The notes under the pieces are model-generated. The model had not been told where the DNA came from. It did no database searches and saw only the letters and a program-made list of their open reading frames with translations. The position numbers and the translations under genes were made by a program. From Aphis gossypii (lineage: Eukaryota > Arthropoda > Insecta > Hemiptera > Aphididae), in the NCBI RefSeq assembly GCF_020184175.1, contig NC_065531.1:84476604-84540603 (forward strand): DNA of 64,000 nt, written 5' to 3'. Below are positions 1 to 14,002 of this stretch, piece by piece (position 1 is the stretch's first letter; each line of letters begins with the position of its first letter).

Positions 1-2030
1 ACTTATTGTTCAAATTTATTAGAGATAGCGAATGACGTATTCAATAATTAAACATTTAAAGTTATGATGGCTTGTGAGGATTTATTGCCCCAACGGACAT
101 TAATACTAATATAATCTTTTCCAATGTAACATAACGGGTATACAGGAGTAAAACTTAGAAAATAAATGAGTGATTTTAAGTTGATTTTTTCATGAAATAT
201 CAAGATCATTAAAAAATATTCATTGATTGCTTCATACCATAATAAGGCTATTATAGATAAAAACTTAAAGCATTTTTTGTTATAAAGTGACAGATAAATA
301 ATCAGACTTGTCATTACTTTGATCGATTATATACAAATAGAAAAATTAATTTTACTGTATTTTTATTTATAGTACGATATAGATTTTGTATATAATCTAA
401 AATTGTAGACCTCTGTGTAATATAGTTTAATGATACGTAATACATTTTTAATAACGATTTATGTTTTTTGTTTTTGTGGTTTATATAATAATGACATAAA
501 AATATAAAGAAAAAAGCCATCACGCTATCGGATAACTTTTTTTTTAAACTAAATTTTTCATGTTATTTGTGACTTAAAAAAAAAAAAAAACACTGTAAAA
601 TTTATAAATCTTTCAAAACTTATTTTTTTAGAACTTTGTTATTTTCCTTATATTATTAAAACCCAAATCATACGGTCTCCAGGGTGATAATTCGGAAAAG
701 TTTATAATGAGAACGAGACGCGTAAAACGTGTGTAATATAACATCACCTTTATCTATAGCAATGCTGTTTTTAATTAATAAACTACCGACGGAAAGTTGT
801 AACAAGAAATTTGTCTGGGGACCGACTAGCAAAATTTATAGTGCTTAACAGTAGTTAAGTACTATAGCATTCTACATATTTAAATTATATGTTAAATTTA
901 AATATATGCATTATTTGTATAAAATAATATATTATGTTCAAGGAGGTGAGTACATTTTGAATGGTTCATTTGTTTTCAAATGCACCTGCAAATACAAATA
1001 TTTAATATTGTTATATATTATTATTATCATTATTCAAAATAATATTATTCTTAAAATAAATAATTGTTTTCAGATTTTACTAAGATAAACTAGCTTTATC
1101 CAATCAACTTAAGCTAAGTTAACTAATAAAAATTAGATTTTAGTTCTTTAAATCAATATTTTATTGAATTATATCTTAAAGCACCTATAATATAACTGTA
1201 ACCTACTCAATAATGTGGATCATTAAAAACCTACTATACAGCAGAAATTTTCATACTTACATTAGTCATCATTAAATAAATAATTATCAATATACGATCA
1301 TTACGTTTTGAAATATATTTATTTCTAGGAATTGATGTTAGATTATCAAATTAATGTTTGTAATTACACTATAGTATGGGTTAGCATTTTATATGATACT
1401 GTTGGTTAGTAACTTAAGATATGTATATCTATTACAGAAAAATAGATAAGTATATGGCAGTTTATATTCATAGTGACTTTTCTATTTATTAAGGATGTAG
1501 TACAGTAACATTAGTATTAATTTATGAATACGTTTATACACATAAGATGTAAGATATTAAATTATTATATCATAAATATTGTGAAATTACATATTATATG
1601 CATTAACTTGAAGATATTTTAATTACTTTGCAGTGTCTTTTGTTGTGAAACTGTAATATACGATAAAATGATATTATATTATAATATGTATAAATTAATG
1701 TTGGATTTAAAAATTTAATTTTTGTTGAAACTTTACAAATAAAAATAATTTAATTATTTTTGTTATATTTTTATAAACAGAGAATACGATTTAAGTCCAT
1801 ATTTGTAATTACTAATTTACTTATGTAAAAATATAATAATACAATTATTATAGTATTTTACTCCAAGTTTTTAAAAAACACAATACTATATTTGTAATAT
1901 AATCATGTAGTATTAATAGTTTTGATTTTTACTGTTATTTCCGATAATATTTTTTTTGGCAAGACAACATAATATTTAACCCCCATACCCATACATTAAT
2001 TTTTCTTCAGTAGATTAGGTAAATCAATAA
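1..2030. other. AT-rich noncoding spacer
   Basis: Dense A/T sequence with stop codons in all frames and short poly-A runs (for example near 579-590). I see no gene, RNA or recognisable mobile element in it. Confidence 0.7.
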
Positions 2031-2420
2031 AAAATTGGAATTTAATGCTAAATTCCAACGACTACAGTTGTGAACATTTTCGATATGCCAAACATTTTAG
2101 CCTGTTGAATATGAAAACAATTGCATTTCTGTTATAGCACAACTATGTCGTTTGCCTTTATCCGTCTGACAGTAATTACGATAATCGCGATTCGCGTGCT
2201 TAATTGCACATCGACATGATCGAAACTCATCGAAAAAATACGGTGTATACTATATATTGTACAGCGATAACAATAAGACAATTTGTCCCTTTAGACGAAC
2301 AACTAACTATGATAATAATTTATCTAACTTTCAAATGACCAAGTAGATGCGGGTAGTGTTCTGTAATTACTTTTCAAATGAAAGTTGAGAAAATAATCAA
2401 TTCCATGTAATACAATTAGT
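2031..2420. other. Higher-complexity segment, possible conserved noncoding element
   Basis: This stretch is visibly less A/T-monotonous than its surroundings and holds several CpGs (for example GATAATCGCGATTCGCG near 2180). No frame in it is convincingly coding. Such islands of ordinary complexity in an AT-rich insect genome are often enhancers or remnants of old elements, but nothing here decides which. It begins with a perfect hairpin at 2035-2058. Confidence 0.25.
2035..2058. repeat. Perfect 10-bp inverted repeat, 4-nt loop
   Basis: TTGGAATTTA at 2035-2044 is the exact reverse complement of TAAATTCCAA at 2049-2058, separated by ATGC. It could form a short hairpin. It carries four G/C pairs, so it is not just a TA run. 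No function is implied. Confidence 0.6.
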
Positions 2421-3350
2421 AATTTTTAAAGACGTATTGAAGAATAATAAGATAGAAAGCCTTTAATAATTCTTATGGTACAATGTTAAAATATTGGCTA
2501 CAGATTATAAGGTTGTACCAAGAAAAAATATGACAATACTAAGTAAATTTAATAACCATGCAACTTTTTTAGTATACAGTATAGTGTGGTCTTAATAACA
2601 CAACATCATCAATGTTTTCCTATTACTGTACAATGTAGTTTTTATAGTCTAAAAATACATTATCAATAAATATTTATATAAAAAAATATGTTTAAGTCCT
2701 CCCCTAGCAACTTTAAGTTTATTATCACTTTAGTCTATATTATATACGGTACTAGGTCAATAACCATAAATAATTAACAAATATTACATTGTACATCCTC
2801 AGCAAAGTTTTTTTTTTTACATATATTGCTTATCGGCAAATTATAATGGCGTATATAATATTCATTGTTCATATTATTATAAAATTACAATTTTAGTTTA
2901 CTGAGCACTAATTTGTTTGTGTGTTATTTTTATGTGGATGAATAATTTATGAAATTACAGTTGTATACACTTCTTCAATAAGAACTAAAATTATATTTAT
3001 TTATATTTATTTAATTGAAAAACCTATTCCAACTGTACCTAGTATTTAATTAACGTTGAATGGTAAATCATTGGATTTTTTTCTTTACATATTACTTATT
3101 GGATTAAAATACAAATCGTTAAAAAATGCATACATTAAATTCATTGAAGAATTCATATTTTTTTGGAGTAAAGGAATAATAGTGTAATCTATATATAAAT
3201 AATATGTTTGAAAAGCTCTACAACTAATGACTTAACCATTTCAAAGTCAAAGATAGAAAACAGAGCTATGCCTTCGACATGAATATAAATTTCAATAAAA
3301 ATTGTTAATTTCGTTAATATAAATGATTCAAATTATTTAAAAAAAAAAAA
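2421..3350. other. AT-rich noncoding spacer
   Basis: A/T-rich sequence with a T run near 2809 and an A run at about 3341-3352. No gene seen. Confidence 0.6.
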
Positions 3351-3354
3351 ACTA

Positions 3355-4830
3355 TCGTTGAAGAAACAGATTTAACTTGCTCAGCGAGAGCCAGGGAATT
3401 GGTGTTTTAGTCCACCGCAGTGCATTTTTTTATACCTAAAAACAGTATAATGGAACTAGAAGGAAAATGACTCCTTTTTATGAATAAAAGTTTAAAAACC
3501 ATGATTTGAGTGATATCGAAGATATCGAAGTAACAATAGATCAAATGATGATTTCAAAATTAAGAAAAAATTCAAAAACAGTTGGTGAAATCAATAATAG
3601 GTACATTTAAGCTATTATTATCTCCAGAACTATGGATTTGCTAGACGAAAAATTATCATTATCAACTGAAAGATTAAACGTTATTGATTTTTGTTTGTTT
3701 AAGCGATCTACAATGAAATATAAATTAAAATATTGATATCACATGTGTTTAGACATGAAACCTTCAAGCATTAAAAAAAACTATAAGTTATGTGTATTAT
3801 TGGATTATTAACTTGATAAATATTTATTTTGGATTAAGTAATATTATTGGAGCATAATTTTAAGCAGTAATACTTTCACCTACTTCAGTAAGTCCATAAA
3901 AACAGACTTTTGCACTCTTTTAGCTTTGTTGGTAAAACATTGACCTGCAATCAGCGTATTTCATGGCCAACCTGAATATTATTCTCAAGCTTACAGATAA
4001 AAAATGAAACGACACAGTTAATATTAGCAAGAAATACTTCAAATCAAATACGTAAGAAATTATTATAGTGAAATACTGGGATTATCAGTTATATTTCTTG
4101 ATAAGCAACTCAACAGGGAAATCATGTTAACGACTCCGAGTAATACTAGTCATGTTCGTTTTATATTTAAGATAATTTATTGTTTGAAAATTGTATTCAG
4201 TGAGAATCCCATCTGAATACTAAAATAAGAAAAAACATGTTTTTTTATTGTCATCGTCTATACAAAAAAAAAAAAAAAATTGTCCACAATACCTCTAGCG
4301 AAATGTGCTCCAAACTATAGTTTACAATAACTGATGAGCTTAATAAAATTCAATAATTCAAAATTCACATATTATTTCAAAGGCAAAATTAAAAAGAAAA
4401 TATGGAAAATGGCTAACATTTTTCAAATGAGTTATAGTTGAACACTTTGTTCATTTTACCAAAACATTTCAGTAGAAACAAAATATAAGATAGTTTATGA
4501 AATGATTACTAAAGTTACTTCAATAATTCACAATTTACGATCAAAAATGTACCAAAATTATATAGAAAAATTCTATCTACGTGATTTAGGTAACAAAAAT
4601 TAGATGAGAATTTTCATAGAATTTGGTGTTGGAGAATTCTGGAAAATAGTCGTGGTAAACTGTCAAGTCTAAAAGTAATTTAAAAGCAGAAAAAGTTTTC
4701 TAAGAATCTACAAGTAACAAATGACGTGATAGAAAAAGGAGATGCATTGATCTAAGACCATAATTACAAAATCACCAATGATGAGTATTATTTTAAATTT
4801 TTTTTACAAGTAGTTTAAGAGTATACAACA
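3355..4830 (+). pseudogene. Possible decayed coding sequence, family unknown
   Basis: For about 1.4 kb the composition departs from the surrounding spacer: fewer TA runs, more GAA/AAA/TTG-type codons, and short stop-free blocks on the + strand (for example across about 4390-4660, broken by scattered stops). That is what a long-dead transposon or retrogene ORF looks like. I could not match any block to a transposase, reverse transcriptase or cellular family, and no terminal repeats or poly-A tail clearly bound it. A-rich runs at about 4264-4278 and 4900 interrupt it. It may simply be spacer of unusual composition; confidence is low. Confidence 0.2.
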
Positions 4831-5662
4831 AACAATTATCATAGTTACAAAAAACACCCTCTAAAAATAAAATCTAACTTTTAATATACATTTTATAAAA
4901 AAAAAACACTAAGGAAATATGTTCAAGTATATAGATAGTAATATTGTATGATTTCTTGACATAAGTTTAAAGAAATAAAATAATTCAAACATTAATTAGT
5001 TTACATCATTATTTTATTCAAACTTGCATAATTAAACATTTAAAATTATTCAATTAACTTGAGGTTGAATAACATTAACAATTTATATACTAATAAATGT
5101 CTGATTATTAATTTCACCTAGCTAATATGTTGACAATAGTAATTATAACTTAACTTAATTTTTTTAACTACCTACATAAATATTAGTATTTATTTTTTTA
5201 GATCAAGTTTAATAATAATAACATTTAAAAAATGTACATCAAATATTTTTTTTTTATCCAAAAGTATGTTAAAGAAAGATGAATTTTATTTAAGGAATAC
5301 AAAATTGTATCGACATAATGTTTTAAATTACGTTTATGAAATTCTACTTATGTTTTTCAAGAAAATGTTCTGTTTTTTTTTTTGTTCCCTTGTTTATATT
5401 ATCTTTAGTGCAATGGAATTGGTATTTTCAAGAAATTATGTTGGAATATTTATGTTTGAAATATTTCAATTCATATTTTTCAATTTCAAAATGTTTACGT
5501 CAAAACGTTATGCATTGATAACTTTAATACTGTTTAGTTTTTGATATGAAAATCGTAAAAGCTAAATTGATAAATTTCCATCCAATAACTTTTTGAAAAG
5601 ACAATATCTATGGACAAATACAATGTATATGCGTTTAGAAAATTCAATTATTATTGGTATAA

Positions 5663-5703
5663 GTTTGTATGTATTATTTTTTATTATTGACATACATACA
5701 AAC
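5663..5703. repeat. Perfect 12-bp inverted repeat, 17-nt loop
   Basis: GTTTGTATGTAT (5663-5674) is the exact reverse complement of ATACATACAAAC (5692-5703). A hairpin or cruciform is possible. There is no terminal-repeat context suggesting a transposon. Confidence 0.6.
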
Positions 5704-6907
5704 ATAATAATATTGAACAGTATTTTAAATTGTTGATTATATTCAATACATTATAATTAAGTTATTCGTTTATCATGTCAGTTATAAACTTTAATTTATA
5801 GAATCATCTCATTTCTAAAACACTAATTATACTAACCAAAAAATGAATGATTTAATATTCATAATTTCAAAATAAATACCTTTTATATCTATTATTATAA
5901 TATTATGATTATTATAAATAGGTACTCATATAGTTTTAATATTGTTTAAATTTTGAATTAAACGAGGCTGTATTAAAATAAAACTTTTAAACAATTTTTT
6001 TCAACAAATTAATTTGTAACTATCTCTTTTGGATAGTTGGGTGGAATAATTACTCAAACAATTTCAAGTTAAGTATAATAATATTCTCAATAACTTCTAG
6101 TAGCTAAAGGAAATCCGCGTACAGCCGCTAAAACATTCTTAGAAATATAAACAAGTTTAATTTTAAATTGTTTTTCAAATTAATTATTATTTATTTGATA
6201 CTCCAAGAATAATTTTCTGCACTGAAATATGCGAAATAAATTTGGTGACCAATATTCCACATTTGTTGAATATTTCAGTGTTATAATAATAATAAATTTA
6301 AAAAAAAAGTAATATCATATAATATTTAATTTATATTAACAATTATATTCTAACCACTGTCCTCAATACTCCATAAGTGCAAAGGTACCGATACTACGCA
6401 TTTCTTATATATTATGAAAAATGTTATGTGAATAGATAATAAATAAATTATGGCTAGATAACATAAAGGTATATTGCAAAAATCTGTGATTTTTTTACGG
6501 TGATACGAATTGTGTTAATATCATCGAAATCAACAAAACATTTGGGTTTATTCCATAATGATGATGTAAGAAGTCTATCTCCAATAATTTTAATCACCCT
6601 CAAAATAAACATGATAACACGAGAGAGCATGAGGTAGGCCAGTTGCGCAGACTGCGTTGACAACATACCATGTTATTCATCCATGGTTTTTAAGGACTTA
6701 TTTTACACTTAATTTATTTTAAAATGTAAAAGTTAATTATTTTAAACAATAAAAACGATTTATGAAACGTATAAATTATAATGCACAGCATTTATATGTA
6801 TCTACATCTATTATAAATTCTTAACGACGTTGCTTTCCATATTTTCCAGTTTAATGACAAGAGTTTGCTTAAATAGGTGAAATTTGTTTCAGTTTATTTT
6901 TCATTTA

Positions 6908-6925
6908 TTTTTTTTTTTTTTTTTT
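6908..6925. repeat. T18 homopolymer
   Basis: Uninterrupted run of 18 T. On the minus strand it could be the poly-A tail of an old retrocopy, but I saw no recognisable coding remnant next to it. Confidence 0.8.
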
Positions 6926-9832
6926 ACCTTTTCTTATACTTAATGGATATAATTATTATTTTAGCAATATGCTCAAAGCATCAAATCCCTCCAAAATGGT
7001 CTGACGGTATTAAAAAAGTTTCCTAATTATAAACTTTTATGTATACAGAGCACCTTTCTCGTATCACCTCATATTGGCCCTTTCCCACTTATGAATCATA
7101 ATATATTACTAAAATAATTTATTTACCTATTCACTGGTATTTTACGTGGTACGTCATACAACTTGTAAATAATCAGATGTCTTTAAACACGTCTTGAAAT
7201 TAGTCCCTTCCACTGTTTACTCCTGGCGATAAATTGTATATGAAATTAACGTATATTGGTATACGTTATTACCTATTATAGTAAATACATTTTATAAATT
7301 TTAACAAAATTATGAAGTACTAAAAAACAAAAATGAGTCGTGTACTAATTTTTAATTTACTCATAATGCAGAACGAATTAACCATACTATACGTGATACT
7401 ATTCGTGCTTAAAGGCTTAACAGCATTTATTTGAAAGGATAAATTAATATTTCACGCACATTATAACTCTTAACTAATTTAAAATATGCTCATATTTATG
7501 AAAATATTTAGTGAACTGTATTATAATTTAAAATTGCACATAATCAACCTATAAATAATATTGAAATATGTACGTTTAAATATACTCTTTTAAAAATATG
7601 TTTGGCGTGTGGGTGTCTGTTAAATTGAATTTTTATTATGTCTTCATTGTTTTATAAACAATAACAGATTTACTAGGTTATTGCAATAAAAATGTATTGT
7701 ATGCATAAACTTTAATAGGATAAAAGATGTATTAAGCTCACACCATTCTTTGTTTGAATCCCAAAAAGAATTAAGGAGATAAAAGGTTTTTACCCATTAA
7801 ATATTGTATGTTCAATATTAATCACGTCTCTCTATATATTCATCGCCATAATATTTTGTTTAATATAATATACATATATATTTATAATTATTAAAAATTC
7901 TATAGAAATCATTTCCATTCTACTGTTAAATCTCTTCATAGATAGTTAGTAAGAATCTGAGAATACAATATTAAATGAACTTGACATTTTAATACCATTA
8001 ACTAACAAATTTGTTTAACAAATATTATAATAAATTAATGCTATAATATATTTGAATCAAAAGTGTACAATTTAAAAACAAAGGCTTACAGTTTTATTTT
8101 TTGTTTTAACAATACATAATAGTTTATGTGGATTCATAATAAAAATATTGTACTCATATAATACACATTAAATGTATTCTTAAGCTTTGTATGAACATAA
8201 TATCTCAATATAATATTTTGTATAATCTGTAATTACAAAATATTTATAAAAGAAAGTAGGCGTTCTTTACGTTGAGACGAAGTTTATTTAATGAATATAG
8301 CAATTAAATGTATCCATTATTGAAAAAATTAACTTAAATCCTAAACAGTAATAAGTTTAGATGTATTCCAAATGTGACAACAGGATCTGAGGTATTTATT
8401 TTATTTATAATAAAATTGAACCATAACTATTCTCAAAATTACGTCCTGATTTATTCAACTTTTCATCTAAAAACACACCTAATGGTATTAGTTTGATTTA
8501 GTGTATAATTATACGTTATAACCATATTATGTAAGTTTGTATTGCCAACTTTAATGTGTAAGCGTAAAACAACCTAAAAAACTGAATACCTACCTACTTC
8601 TAACTATATTAGTATATATATTACGTTTGTACGTGCACTACGCTACTGCATGTACAAGTCCCTGCAGTACTATAAAGTACACCAAATATAATACTCTATA
8701 CAGCTTAGGTATTACATATATATTATGTTCTAAGCTCGATTTATGGCATTGTACTAGATTTATGATATTTATATAAATAATGAACGCTGTATTTATAATA
8801 ATATGATTAGAACAAATTTGTAAGATAAATCGTACGATAAAACCACATGCGACGCGCGACATGGGTATCTATTAAAACAAATTGCCGTTTACCGATATCA
8901 TTATTTTTATACAGACATTATTATTATACTATTTGTTTCTTTTTGTAAACGTGATTTCAAACTTATTTATTAATCACTAGAACATGCACTGCGATTAAAT
9001 ATCCACTAAATAAAAATAAATACGATTAACAAACAACGAGCTGTGAGAGTTATAGTCTATTATATAAAACGCACTAAACATGATTAAATTTAATAATTTA
9101 TATTCAGATTATTATAATTATTCCGAAAAAAATTCTAAAACATGTTTAAAGTTACATAGATTTAAGTACAAATTTAAATGGATACTTTCTTGGAAAAAAT
9201 GAATGTTATCAGACAGTTTAATATTGATTACATGTTTATTTTATAATATTCATAGCGACTAAACTTTTTTTTTTTTAATAAGCCAGATAAATACATGAAT
9301 AAAACAAATAACTACTTTATTATATAATTCATGAGCCATTTTTTTTTTTTTTATTTTACAAAAATTATGAATACAATTAATATTATTTGAATTTAGAATT
9401 TTATAGGTTCATTAGTGTTAAAAATATATGCAAATACCTAATAAATGTGTAAATATAATTGTTTTAATTCTAAATGTCTACTTTACTTATAAATAATTAA
9501 CTATTAAATAAAAATCCTTCTACGGATGATACTATCAAAAGAATATAACTATAACGTAATATCACTCGTATATAACTTCATATTACTTTCGTGCTACTCA
9601 AAATACTAGAGCGCACTACTTGTATTGTACATCGTTTTTGATATGATTACACATTCGATAAATATAAATAGTATGATACAATATCATAATAGTAAATATT
9701 ATATTAGTTTGATTTACTTATATAAGAATAATACTAATTTTATAGGTATACTTATTTGTTTTTTTTTAGATACTCAGTTTTGTGTAGATAAACTGTGAAA
9801 TTTTATGTGATTTGAATAAGTTTTACAACAAC

Positions 9833-9853
9833 AAAAAAAAAAAAAAAAAAAAA
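9833..9853. repeat. A21 homopolymer
   Basis: Run of 21 A, the longest single-base run I found. It could be a retroelement tail, but no retroelement sequence is recognisable upstream. Confidence 0.8.
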
Positions 9854-10444
9854 TGCCTTCATTTTAAAATGATCGAAAACAGTTGTATGAAAAAAATTGT
9901 GTAATTAAACATCTGTTCTTATGAACAACAAGTGATTGTGTGCTGTAAGAGTTAGATAAAACCGCTGGCCTTACTGATTAAAAAAGTTCAAATAGTTATT
10001 TTATTGGTTCCATTATGTGGACATGATTACACTCTAATTGTGACACACATTCACGTGATCAATATTTTCGAGTTCCAATATCTTTAGTTTGTAATTGATG
10101 GACTTTATATAGTTTTTTTACCAAAATACCGTGATAAAAATTTTATATTTTGTAACGTTTAAGCAATGCTTATATTCATATATGTATTTATCGAGTAAAA
10201 TTTGGTATGTATTTTATTTGACCTATATAATTTCCATTGAATTTATGAAGATATACGTATTATATCACTTTTAATAGTTTAAATTAAACAAAATAACTTT
10301 TATTTTGGATTATAACCTCTATTTCAGTTGCACATTCTATAGCAGCGTATTAAAAAAAACCTAAATGTATTTATGTGTAGTCATTAATCTTTTAAAGTTT
10401 AGTAGTTTTGATTAGTTTATCTAGTATTAACAACAACCACAAAA

Positions 10445-10460
10445 ATATATATATATATAT
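10445..10460. repeat. (AT)8 microsatellite
   Basis: Simple dinucleotide repeat in AT-rich spacer. Confidence 0.85.
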
Positions 10461-11749
10461 GTAAGTGTATACATTATTTTTCATAACGTTATTTTTATAA
10501 TACATTAAAAAAAATGTATTATTATATTTACATCACACATTTTATTTTCGAAAAAGGTTACTATTTATACTTTATAGTAAGTATACAATTTAATATGCAA
10601 TAAAGAAGAATGTAGTAGTAAACAATTTAATTTTTTAAACAAATATTTTATTTTAAATTATAATATATTTTAATAATTTATTAAAACCAAGAAAAATGAC
10701 TATAAATAAAAATAATTACTTAATATATTTAATGGTTATCATAAATATTGCATAAAAAATAATTAACAATATTACGATATTAATGTAATATATCTCAATG
10801 ATATTAAACCTGCTTATCAAAAACATACATGTCAGATAATCCATGATAAATAGTTATTATAAACTAGTTCTTTTATGATACAGCACTAATATTGTTGAAT
10901 CATAAAATATAATATGGAGTTATATTAAAGAAGTCTATTTCTCAAGAATTATGAGATACAACTTAACTTGTGATACTGAATACAGCGAGTGGTGTATTAT
11001 TGTTCTACGATATTAGTTATTTTACCAGTATGTGTCTAATTTTAAACTTATTTAATTTTTTTACTTTACAATAAATTACCAATAATCATTAAATTACAAT
11101 TAATAGGAATTATTACTTATAAATAATAATATTCATCTGTAAATCAAATGAGGCGTTATGAATAGGCAATATAGCTACATCACTGTCATGGTTACATTAG
11201 TTTGATATAAAATAATATGATTAAGTATAGCTGAAGTTAGTATAAAAATGAATACTATCGACATGTCATGTTTTTTAAAAAACGATTAAAACTTTAAGAT
11301 AAACGAAAATTATTATATTAGCCATGGGTTTTATTTGTATGTCATAATAACATAAAGAAATAATACAGTAATACAGGAATACGTAATATCTACTTCTTGT
11401 ACAATAAATGCACAAGATAAACAATTTATATTGATAATAATATAATTAAATTGTTTTTTAAATTATTTCTTATAAATAATTTAAATTTTTTTATCACTTC
11501 AGAATATAGATCTATATTTAAATATTATTATTTATAAATAAAATTATTTTATAAACCTTCTGAAAACTTATATTTTATAATTAATTTTTAAAATATTTTT
11601 TTTTCCACCAAATCATTCAATATGTTTTATCTTCTAGAGAAATTTGTAGAAAACGTCAATAAACCGTTGTTATCTACCAAACTCGGTGAACATTACATAT
11701 ATATATAAATACATAACACGTATGAGTTTATTGTATACCCAAGGTATTT

Positions 11750-12020
11750 TTTTCATTCCTTATAAACCTGGAGTATGGGAAAACCTAATGGAATAGAACG
11801 AAAAGCGATAACCAGCTTGCTGTACGCTGTTTATCGAATTTTCATCGAAACATTGTCTTACCAAAAACTTTATCCACTCGTACAAGGTACAACAGTACGC
11901 AAGATTCGTCAGATGTATTTAAAAAATATTATGTTCTCAACAACTAGATGAAATGAAACATTTAAAATAGAATCCATAGTCGATTCACCCGTCAATGGTC
12001 TAAGGTTTTATCGACATTGA
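11750..12020. other. Higher-complexity segment, possible conserved noncoding element
   Basis: A short block with more G/C and CpG than the flanks (for example around 11800-11910). No convincing frame, terminal repeat or RNA fold was seen. It may be an enhancer or an old repeat fragment. Confidence 0.2.
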
Positions 12021-13982
12021 CAGTAGCTGTTCTACTATATTTACGAGCTTAAACTATTAAATAGTAAAATAAAAATGTAATATGATAATTATATCTTTAA
12101 ATTTCATAAAATTTGAGAGGTTACTTAGGTTCAAAAATGTTATTTTTTAACTGATTAAAATTTTAACTTGATAATTAATAATATTTTGGCATCATTGAAA
12201 AATATGCAGAAAATGTTTGACAAGTACTCACATATTGTTATAGCTCACTGTTTTTAGTACAGTAGAGTTATTTATACTTAATTATAGTATTTCATTAACC
12301 CTTGATTGCTAAATAAATTTACAAGAAAATAACGTAATACCTACGGTGTTATTGTTATATCACATGTATGATATTATTTAATATTATATTATGTAAACTA
12401 AATATGTCAAAATTCCTTCAGTGTATTGATGATTTTGGTGTTTTTACAATCTTAACACTAATTTATAAAAATAAACAACAGAGGACTACAGATGACTCCT
12501 GACTTTTAAAATAATCCTTGTATTAAATACTCATATTATAGTATAGTAATAAAAATATAGGCACCTGCTTATATGTTATAATTTATTTCACATAAATCAA
12601 AAAATAAAAATGTTCAAATTTAAACAAATATGTTTTTACAATTTAATTTCTTATTCACTATAGTCATTTATTTTATTTTTCTATAAATTAAAATTAATTG
12701 ACATATTATTTTGAATAAGAAATTCTTACGCTAACATTATAATTCCTTCCTCGTAAAAAAAAAAAAGAACATAAAAAGCGAATTAAATATGTATCATATT
12801 ATTATCGTCTGTATAATCTTTATTATAACGTAGTAAATACGGAGTTTATAAGGTTAAAATGGTGTTTTCTACCAATTTTTATATATTTTCTATAAAACAA
12901 ATACTTATATAAATATATATCTATAACACAAAAGTCAAATAATATATTTTGTTTTTCTAAACAAAGAAACTGAAATAATAAATAAAAAAATATAAAGATC
13001 CTATGGGTCTACTAGGTTCATATTACAATAATTAAAATTAATTTCAGACATTTAATAGGTACACATATTGTTGATGATTTCAATTGTCTCAAGTTAAATG
13101 GTCTTCTGTATTTTTTAATTCAATCAAATTTATCAATTTGTAATATTTTTTTTCTCTTTATGCTCACGTTTCTTCACTTAGATCGATACTCAAACTGCTG
13201 TTGCCACAAAAGCTTTGACTTAATAATTTAATAATTTTAAAAATGAAAAGATAATATAACTAATAATATACCTACCTATTATACAAAACGTCATATTTTT
13301 ATATTCTATTTAGTATTTATAAAATATAAATTAAATTTTCTGTATACCTATACAATTTACATATCCCAACACATAGTACATAATTTGTATACATTTATTT
13401 TACTGAATTTTATTATACTGTTGTTTAGTTTTTCACTACTTCTAAACACAATTAACATTTATATATTTTTTAAATTTAATATTAGCCAATAAAAACGGTT
13501 CGAAATTGATAACGCTGTCTAGTTTAATGTATAGGTTAATACTAAATTGTGATTGATTGATAATTTTGTTCTTATTAAAAACAACGAGGATTTTACTTAT
13601 TGAACCAATTATTATTATTTTGTCATAATTCTTTAGTACATTGACATACTTTGCGGTACTTTCTCTGACCACAATATCCTCTAAGCCATTAGTGAAGTCT
13701 CTCAACTGTATCGTCAACTACGTCGTATCAACATTGATAATTTCGCGTATTATATCATCGTATAAAATATTATATTCGATAACCAAAACCGTTCGTGATT
13801 TACAGTCTAATAAAGTTTAAATCTGACACGTTGCAGCAATCATATTTATGGCCAACATTTTTTTATGCAGTTTTTCATGAACACACGTTGTATCAGTAAA
13901 TTCATAACAACACATTTCATATTCCACGAAAATCTCATTCATAATAAATAATAATCATGAGTAGAGAACTGGGTGAACGCCT

Positions 13983-14002
13983 GAAAGTTTTGATAAACTT
14001 TC
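13983..14002. repeat. Perfect 8-bp inverted repeat, 4-nt loop
   Basis: GAAAGTTT and AAACTTTC flank TGAT. It sits in a slightly GC-richer patch (about 13960-14080). It is short enough to be chance. Confidence 0.5.

Larger units (their letters stand above)
4831..11750. other. Long AT-rich spacer
   Basis: Nearly 7 kb of A/T-rich DNA with homopolymer runs (T18 at 6908-6925, A21 at 9833-9853), a TA microsatellite and one inverted repeat. Frames up to about 92 codons occur (for example 5266-5544 on +, 6454-6666 on -). Their length is what this base composition yields by chance, and none resembles a known family. No gene is supported. Confidence 0.6.

Noticed and set aside
5266..5544. 92-codon + frame
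   Set aside because: Dominated by Phe, Tyr, Ile and Lys from A/T-rich DNA, with another overlapping frame. No homology recognised.
6454..6666. 70-codon minus-strand frame
   Set aside because: Protein-like composition but chance length, no recognised family and AT-rich surroundings.
13442..13717. 91-codon minus-strand frame
   Set aside because: Reads fairly protein-like, but at about 75% A+T a window this size should contain a few frames of about 90 codons by chance (rough estimate from stop frequency). No domain or splice context.
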